Assembly: GCF_009646115.1 (NCBI RefSeq)
Contig: NZ_CP045720.1
Location: 2,542,001-2,606,000, forward strand
DNA length: 64,000 bases
From: Pantoea eucalypti
GTDB taxonomy: Bacteria > Pseudomonadota > Gammaproteobacteria > Enterobacterales > Enterobacteriaceae
Reading direction: 5' to 3'
Position numbers and translations under genes: made by a program. Shown piece after piece: positions 58,354 through 64,000 of this stretch. Position 1 is the first letter of the stretch, and every line of letters begins with the position of its first letter. Below the pieces are notes generated by a model. The model was not told the origin of the DNA, did no database searches, and saw only the letters and a program-made list of their open reading frames with translations.

Positions 58354-61300
58354 ATGAAAAGAATGTTAATAAACGCAACTCAGCAGGAGGAGTTGCGCGT
58401 TGCCCTGGTTGACGGTCAGCGTCTGTACGATCTGGATATTGAAAGTCCTGGACACGAACAGAAAAAAGCCAACATCTACAAAGGTAAAATCACGCGCATT
58501 GAACCCAGCCTTGAAGCTGCGTTTGTCGATTACGGCGCAGAGCGTCACGGTTTCCTCCCGTTAAAAGAAATCTCCCGCGAATACTTCCCCTCCAGCTATA
58601 ACGCGCATGGTCGTCCGAATATTAAAGACGTACTGCGTGAAGGGCAGGAAGTTATTGTTCAGATTGATAAAGAAGAACGCGGCAACAAAGGCGCTGCGCT
58701 GACCACCTTTATCTCTCTGGCGGGCAGCTACCTGGTCCTGATGCCGAATAACCCACGTGCAGGCGGTATCTCTCGCCGCATCGAAGGTGACGACCGTACC
58801 GAATTAAAAGAAGCGCTGTCGGCGCTTGACCTGCCGGAAGGCATGGGACTGATTGTCCGCACCGCCGGCGTCGGCAAATCGGCCGAATCGCTGCAGTGGG
58901 ATTTAAGCTTCCGTCTTAAGCATTGGGAAGCGATCAAGAAAGCCGCTGAAAACCGTCCTGCTCCGTTCCTGATCCATCAGGAGAGTAACGTGATTGTCCG
59001 CGCTTTCCGCGACTATCTGCGTCAGGACATCGGTGAAATCCTTATCGATAATCCTAAAGTTCTGGAACTGGCACGTCAGCATATTGCTGCGCTGGGCCGT
59101 CCGGACTTCAGCAGCAAAATTAAGCTCTACACCGGTGAAATCCCGCTGTTCAGCCATTATCAGATTGAGTCGCAAATCGAATCCGCTTTCCAGCGTGAAG
59201 TCCGCCTGCCTTCCGGTGGCTCGATTGTCATCGACAGCACTGAAGCGCTGACCGCGATCGATATCAACTCAGCACGCGCAACGCGCGGCGGTGACATCGA
59301 AGAGACGGCGTTCAACACTAACCTTGAAGCCGCTGACGAGATCGCCCGTCAGCTGCGCCTGCGTGACCTGGGCGGCCTGATCGTTATCGACTATATCGAT
59401 ATGACGCCGGTACGCCATCAGCGCGCAGTTGAAAACCGTCTTCGCGAAGCTGTTCGTCAGGACCGCGCCCGTATTCAGATCAGCCACATTTCGCGTTTCG
59501 GCCTGCTGGAGATGTCCCGTCAGCGCCTGAGCCCATCATTAGGTGAATCCAGTCATCACGTTTGCCCACGCTGTAGCGGCACCGGCACCATCCGTGATAA
59601 CGAGTCACTTGCTTTGTCGATTCTGCGTCTGATTGAAGAAGAAGCACTGAAAGACAACACCAAAGAAGTTCACGCTATTGTTCCGGTTCAGGTTGCCTCC
59701 TACCTGCTGAACGAAAAACGTGAAGCGGTCAACGCGATTGAAAAACGCCAGGGCGGCGTGCGGGCAATCATCGTTCCTGATGACAAGATGCAGACCCCGC
59801 ACTACTCCGTGCTGCGCGTACGTAAAGGCGAAGAGACCCAGACCCTGAGCTATCATCTGCCGAAGCTGCACGAAGCCGAAATGGCGATGCCGTCGGAAGA
59901 AGAGCATGCAGAGCGTCGTCGTCCTGAGCAGCCTGCTCTGGCCGCGTTTGTGATGCCTGATGCACCGCCGGCTCCGGTAGAAGTTGAGCCGGAAGCGCAG
60001 CGTGCTGAAGCTCAGCCAGCGGCAAAAGCTAAACCTGCGGTGGCTGCACCTGCGACGGCCAGCACCGGTTTCTTCGGGCGTCTGCTTGGCGGCCTGAAAA
60101 AAATGTTTGCCAGCGAGGAAGCCCCTGCTGCTAAACCTGTGACCGCTGAGGTTGCTGAACCGCAAAAAGCGCCTGAAGGTGAGCAGGAAAACAACAACGG
60201 TCGTGGCGAACGACGCAGCAACAATAACAACCGTCGCAATAACAATCGTCGTGAGCGTACGCCGCGTAACGGGGATAACGCACAGTCGCGTGAGGGCCGT
60301 GAGCCTCGCGAAAGTCGTGAACCGCGTGAGAGCCGTGAACCGCGCGAAAGCCGCGAGCCACGTGAAAATCGTGAGCCGCGCGAGGGCAATAATAACAACC
60401 GCCGCAACAAGCGTGAGTCTCAGTCAGGTGAAGTACGCGAAGAGCGTCCGGCATTGAGCGAAGAAGCGCGCCAGCAGCGTGATGAGCAGCAGCAACAGCG
60501 CCGTGAACAGCGCGCTGAACGTCAGCGTCGTCGTCAGGAAGAGAAACGCGCCGGTGAAGAAGCCGCCAAAGTAGCTGAGCAGCCAGCAGTGGTCGCAGAA
60601 GCCCCGGACGCGACCGAGGTGCAGGATGATGAGCGCGTACAGGTTATGCCGCGTCGTAAGCCGCGTCAGCTGAACCAGAAGGTGCGTGTTGATGATAATC
60701 GTCAACCTATGCCAGCCGAAGCCAGCGACTTTGTCCAGCCTGCCGAAGTGCGTCAGCCTCAGCCAGCTGAAGTTGCACAGCCGCAGCCTGAGTTCCAGGC
60801 CCAGCAGAGTGACGAACAGGATGACAGCGACAACCGTGATAACGCCAATATGCCACGTCGCTCACGTCGTTCGCCACGCCATCTGCGTGTGAGCGGACAG
60901 CGTCGTCGTCGTTACCGTGATGAGCGTTACCCGACGCAGTCAGCCATGCCTCTGGCCGCAGCAGCAGCGTCTCCCGAGATGGCCTCTGGTAAAGTCTGGA
61001 TTCGCTATCCGGTGAGCCAGGCCAGCGAAGAGCAGGTGCAGAATGTGACACACCAGACACCCGCGTACAGCGCGGAAGAAACAGCAGTGGCTACCCATGC
61101 CCTGCCCGTGGCTGCCGCTGTGGAATCGGGTGTGCAGGACGCGCCAGTGCAGCATGCTGAGCCGCAGGCAGAAACGCCAGTGCCGGTCGTCAACACTGAT
61201 GATACCCGTGCTATTGACGCCCCGGTTGACGAACAGCCTTCTGTGGTTCCAGCTGCCGATGAAGTGAAAGCAGACGCTGTCGCGGCTGAAGCCGTGCCTG

Positions 61301-61806
61301 CTGAACCCGTCACTGAAGCGCCGGTTATGACACCTGCTGTTGAGACGGTACAGCCTGCAGAGGTTGCACAATCATCAGAGGTTGAACAGCCTGCGGACGT
61401 TACTGAGCAGTCAGCCACTGATGTCAGTGAAGAGATCGCAGCCGAGGTTGAAGAAGTGCTGAATGCGCCAGTCGCAGCAGAGGCTGAAACAGCACCGGTT
61501 CGTGAACCTCATGCTCCGGTTGCTGCACGTGATATCGCGCCAGCGGAACCTGTGAAGGCGACCGAACCTGCAGTGTCATTGCCTGCCGACGCATCTGTGC
61601 CAGCAGCTGCAGCTGTACCGAACGACGGTACACGCTGGAAGCATTTTGCTTCTGCGCCAATGACCAAAGCGCCTGCGCCAGTCTGGCAGTCAGAACCGGC
61701 TCCGCACAGTGATTGGGTGCGTGCACCGTATGAGTTCGACGGTCGCGGTTCTGCAGGAGCGCATAGCGCCACCCATCAGGCCACTGCACCGGCAACCAAG
61801 CCGTAA
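58354..61806 (+). CDS. rne: Ribonuclease E
   Basis: The essential endonuclease and degradosome scaffold. The catalytic half (1 to about 530) is almost identical to E. coli: S1 domain (35-125), DNase I-like part with catalytic aspartates in [14 protein letters not shown] and VIDYIDMTP, and the Zn-link CPRCSGTG. The C-terminal half is disordered and longer than in E. coli (1150 versus 1061 residues in total), with an arginine-rich RNA-binding region (about 615-740) that contains five REPRES-type repeats, a conserved [32 protein letters not shown] block, Ala/Val/Glu/Pro-rich stretches and a C-terminus that should bind PNPase. Confidence 0.97.
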   Translation: MKRMLINATQQEELRVALVDGQRLYDLDIESPGHEQKKANIYKGKITRIEPSLEAAFVDYGAERHGFLPLKEISREYFPSSYNAHGRPNIKDVLREGQEVIVQIDKEERGNKGAALTTFISLAGSYLVLMPNNPRAGGISRRIEGDDRTELKEALSALDLPEGMGLIVRTAGVGKSAESLQWDLSFRLKHWEAIKKAAENRPAPFLIHQESNVIVRAFRDYLRQDIGEILIDNPKVLELARQHIAALGRPDFSSKIKLYTGEIPLFSHYQIESQIESAFQREVRLPSGGSIVIDSTEALTAIDINSARATRGGDIEETAFNTNLEAADEIARQLRLRDLGGLIVIDYIDMTPVRHQRAVENRLREAVRQDRARIQISHISRFGLLEMSRQRLSPSLGESSHHVCPRCSGTGTIRDNESLALSILRLIEEEALKDNTKEVHAIVPVQVASYLLNEKREAVNAIEKRQGGVRAIIVPDDKMQTPHYSVLRVRKGEETQTLSYHLPKLHEAEMAMPSEEEHAERRRPEQPALAAFVMPDAPPAPVEVEPEAQRAEAQPAAKAKPAVAAPATASTGFFGRLLGGLKKMFASEEAPAAKPVTAEVAEPQKAPEGEQENNNGRGERRSNNNNRRNNNRRERTPRNGDNAQSREGREPRESREPRESREPRESREPRENREPREGNNNNRRNKRESQSGEVREERPALSEEARQQRDEQQQQRREQRAERQRRRQEEKRAGEEAAKVAEQPAVVAEAPDATEVQDDERVQVMPRRKPRQLNQKVRVDDNRQPMPAEASDFVQPAEVRQPQPAEVAQPQPEFQAQQSDEQDDSDNRDNANMPRRSRRSPRHLRVSGQRRRRYRDERYPTQSAMPLAAAAASPEMASGKVWIRYPVSQASEEQVQNVTHQTPAYSAEETAVATHALPVAAAVESGVQDAPVQHAEPQAETPVPVVNTDDTRAIDAPVDEQPSVVPAADEVKADAVAAEAVPAEPVTEAPVMTPAVETVQPAEVAQSSEVEQPADVTEQSATDVSEEIAAEVEEVLNAPVAAEAETAPVREPHAPVAARDIAPAEPVKATEPAVSLPADASVPAAAAVPNDGTRWKHFASAPMTKAPAPVWQSEPAPHSDWVRAPYEFDGRGSAGAHSATHQATAPATKP
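60298..60387 (+). repeat. Five tandem 18-base repeats in rne
   Basis: Five consecutive degenerate 18-base units encode RE(P)[15 protein letters not shown] hexapeptides in the arginine-rich region of RNase E. Third-position changes between units show the repeat is not freshly duplicated. Confidence 0.85.
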
Positions 61807-61827
61807 CGCATAAGCTGTTGTGAACCG

Positions 61828-61858
61828 AACCCCGGCCTTAAAGCCGGGGTTTTTTTAT
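61828..61858 (+). terminator. Terminator of rne
   Basis: CCCCGGC / GCCGGGG stem (61830-61836 and 61843-61849) with a six-base loop followed by TTTTTTT, 23 bases past the stop. Confidence 0.88.
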
Positions 61859-61956
61859 GGCTGCAATTCTGCCCGCCAGCCGGATTACGGATAAACAGTC
61901 TCTGCAGGGGTCTCTTCAGGCAACAACGAAGGTTTACTCCGGCATTTCGGCAGGTA

Positions 61957-61988
61957 GGCTGTTGGGCTGTTGGGCTATTGGGCTGTGG
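61957..61988. repeat. Four 8-base tandem repeats between rne and flgL
   Basis: GGCTGTTG occurs twice exactly, followed by GGCTATTG and GGCTGTGG. The rest of the 340-base gap between the rne terminator and flgL holds no gene I can support. Confidence 0.8.
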
Positions 61989-62111
61989 TGGGTGATTCCG
62001 GAGTCCGTGCGGTGAATACGTGAAAGCAGGATAACCATGCGAATTATTTTCCGCTGTCACAGAACCTGGTTTAAAAGCTAATGTTCCCGCCCGCCATCAA
62101 CCGAATCGCAG

Positions 62112-62149
62112 GCAAAAAAAATCCCACCCTCCTTTAACGGGAGAGTGGG
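62112..62149 (-). terminator. Terminator after flgL
   Basis: On the minus strand CCCACTCTCC and GGAGGGTGGG pair (one G-T wobble) with a short loop, followed by ATTTTTTTT, about 50 bases past flgL. Confidence 0.82.
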
Positions 62150-62197
62150 GAAAAGTAAGCGCATCCGGTTAAAGTACGCCTAAAATTTCAGGTCAGA

Positions 62198-63163
62198 CTA
62201 CGAATTCATCTGGAACAGTGACATCTTGGACATATCAGTAAAGGTCTTGTACGACGCCTGAAGGGCTGTCTGCTTCATGGTATAGCTGGACGCCGCCTCG
62301 GTTAAATCTACGTTAACCAGGTCACTCATCTGCGAGTTATAGATCACACTGCGGTCATCGCCCTGTGCATTCAGTGTATCGAGCTCTGAAAGCTGAGTAC
62401 CAATCTCAGAACGTACCGTTAAAACATTATTCAGCGAGTTACCCAGGCCACGGTTGGTTTTATCCATCGCATCCTGGAAGGTCTGTTTGGTTGCAGCGTC
62501 TGCATCATCCTGCGGCACTTTCAATGCAGCAATGGCACTGTCCAGCATCGTAAACACATTGGTTTCGCTGGCGCTGCCATCCGGCTCTTTTTTAGCGTTA
62601 CCGGAAATCGACATAAAGATACTGTCACCGGTATGCCCTACGGTCATGGTTCGGCTGGTGTCGACCTTCTGGGTGATTGCCTCGGTACCGCCTGTGTAGC
62701 TGACGCCGGTGCCTGCCGTGTCAACAAACGGCGCGCTGTCGGTTTTATAACCGGCAAAAATATAGCGGCCATTGGCATCCTGGCTGTTTGCCTGGTTCAG
62801 TAACTGAGCGCGAATGCCCTCCAGCTGAGTGGCAATCGATCCGCGGTCACTGTCGCTCAGGGTACCGGTTGAACCGTTAACGATCAGCCCCTGCGCCGCA
62901 ATGATCCCATCGGTGACACCTTTCAGCGTATTCTCTTCCAGAGACAGGCCCTGATCGGCAAAGGTGCGCGCCAGCGCATATTGCTTGCCCTGCTGCTGGG
63001 TTTGTGACAACACCACAGCACGTGACGCCGCAATGGGATCGTCCGAAGGATTATTCACACGGCGGCCGCTGGAGAGCTCCTCGCCTGATTTCAGCCAGGA
63101 GGCCTGTGAGTCAGTGATGCCACGCACCTGCTGCTCAAAAATCATATTTGTACTGATTCGCAT
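62198..63163 (-). CDS. flgL: Flagellar hook-filament junction protein FlgL (HAP3)
   Basis: A 321-residue secreted junction protein between the hook-side FlgK and the filament. N-terminal MRISTNMIFEQQ.. LSSGRRVNNPSDDP and the C-terminal coiled-coil with SDLVNVDLTEAAS are conserved with flagellin-type proteins. It follows flgK by 14 bases and both are late flagellar genes. Confidence 0.96.
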   Translation of the reverse strand: MRISTNMIFEQQVRGITDSQASWLKSGEELSSGRRVNNPSDDPIAASRAVVLSQTQQQGKQYALARTFADQGLSLEENTLKGVTDGIIAAQGLIVNGSTGTLSDSDRGSIATQLEGIRAQLLNQANSQDANGRYIFAGYKTDSAPFVDTAGTGVSYTGGTEAITQKVDTSRTMTVGHTGDSIFMSISGNAKKEPDGSASETNVFTMLDSAIAALKVPQDDADAATKQTFQDAMDKTNRGLGNSLNNVLTVRSEIGTQLSELDTLNAQGDDRSVIYNSQMSDLVNVDLTEAASSYTMKQTALQASYKTFTDMSKMSLFQMNS

Positions 63164-63177
63164 GTTATCTCCTGCCC

Positions 63178-64000
63178 TTAGCGAATATTGATCAATGCAT
63201 TAAACACGGTGCTGGCGGTCTGCAGCACCTGCGCATTAGCCATGTAATATTGCTGATATTTAGTCAGGTTGGCGTACTCCTCATCAAGGTTTACGCCTGA
63301 GACCGATTGCTGACGTTGGGTCAGCTGACTGACCACGCTTTTCTGTGTATCGCTGGTGGTCTGCAGTGAACTGGTTTTGTTACCCACGCTACTGACGATA
63401 GCCGCGTAAGCCTGCGACAGCGTGGCGTTGCCACCGACCAGCTTCGCATCCTGCAGACTCAGCAGTTTTTGCGCATTGCGGTTATCACTCTCACCGCCAA
63501 CGGCACCGGCAGCAGCGACCTCAGATTCATTGGTGATCGCGACGGACATGTCGTTGATCACGTTCTGGACCGGCTTCACCAGAAAACTGTCTTTAGCAGC
63601 CGGTGCAGGCGTGCCGGGAACGGTCAGCTTCAAACCATCAAAGCTCAGCGTGGTGTTGCCGCTGGCGTCTTTAACCTGTGCAATGGTCACAGCGGTGCTG
63701 TCAGAGGCACGGGTGGCGCTCCAGTTAGTACCGTCAAAGCTGACGTTATAGTTGGTCGCTTTCAGCGCGCTGGTATCGGTCCACTCAGCGGTAACGGAGG
63801 CGGCGGTGCTGTTTTTACTGTTGCTTACCACCAGCGGGCTGCCGATATTAAAGAAATCAACGCCCTGATCGCCGTTACTGTCGAAGCCCTGCTTGTGAAC
63901 ATCGTTAAAGCTGGTCGTAAACGCAGCTGCTAACTGACCCAGCTGGTTCTGCGCCAGATCCAAATCCTGACTACGGAATGCCAGCAGACCGCCCAGCGAG
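63178..64000 (-). CDS. flgK: Flagellar hook-associated protein FlgK (HAP1), C-terminal part
   Basis: The frame remains open to the right window edge, giving the last 273 residues; the preceding codons read SLGGLLAFRSQDLDL, the conserved FlgK segment, so the gene continues outside. The C-terminus VNLDEEYANLTKYQQYYMANAQV..  is the typical coiled-coil end. FlgK caps the hook before filament growth. Confidence 0.95.
   Translation of the reverse strand, partial: SLGGLLAFRSQDLDLAQNQLGQLAAAFTTSFNDVHKQGFDSNGDQGVDFFNIGSPLVVSNSKNSTAASVTAEWTDTSALKATNYNVSFDGTNWSATRASDSTAVTIAQVKDASGNTTLSFDGLKLTVPGTPAPAAKDSFLVKPVQNVINDMSVAITNESEVAAAGAVGGESDNRNAQKLLSLQDAKLVGGNATLSQAYAAIVSSVGNKTSSLQTTSDTQKSVVSQLTQRQQSVSGVNLDEEYANLTKYQQYYMANAQVLQTASTVFNALINIR

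Overview
The window is a chromosomal segment of an enterobacterium, most likely Erwiniaceae (Pantoea/Erwinia-like). From icd to flgK the gene content and order are those of the E. coli 24-25 min region: icd, rluE, nudJ, mnmA, hflD, purB, phoPQ, roxA, pepT, cobB, lolEDC, mfd, ycfJ, ndh, ycfP, nagZ, thiK, lpoB, ycfL, hinT, ptsG, tatD-like ycfH, holB, tmk, mltG, pabC, fabF, acpP, fabG, fabD, fabH, plsX, rpmF, yceD, yceF, rluC, rne, flgL, flgK. Differences from E. coli that I can see are no nagK between lolE and cobB, no potABCD beside pepT, and a rhamnogalacturonide transport/hydrolysis pair (rhiT/rhiN-like) between hinT and ptsG. The genus is inferred from gene content and protein similarity; no rRNA is present.

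Positions 1 to about 14.9 kb are the integrase-proximal half of a lambdoid prophage integrated at the 3' end of icd. From icd inward it carries integrase and excisionase, a SOS-associated (SRAP) protein gene, a short left operon, the CI repressor with left and right operators, Cro, a YmfL/CII-like regulator, DUF4222, a replication protein with internal iterons, a ParB-like protein, antiterminator Q, an orphan adenine methylase, two holins, an endolysin and overlapping spanins. Head and tail genes must lie to the left of the window. Three AT-rich or autonomously expressed loci do not fit the phage plan and look like cargo: a two-gene plus-strand module (cytosolic protein plus four-helix membrane protein, 3927-5370), a plus-strand PIN-like nuclease gene (6251-7546), and an ImmA/IrrE metallopeptidase gene with its own promoter (cut by the left edge). 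The first two bracket Q and run antisense to the late operon. The two-gene module is the best candidate for an undescribed superinfection-exclusion or anti-phage system.

The right 49 kb is ordinary core genome in tight operons: mnmA-hflD-purB-phoPQ, lolCDE, hinT-ycfL-lpoB-thiK-nagZ-ycfP, and yceD-rpmF-plsX-fabHDG-acpP-fabF-pabC-mltG-tmk-holB-tatD. Readable control sites include a PhoP box before phoP, a perfect FNR box before ndh, a KdgR-like operator before rhiT, a conserved SgrS-type pairing site over the ptsG ribosome-binding site, and the long rne leader used for autoregulation. No tRNA, rRNA, IS element or CRISPR array was recognised.
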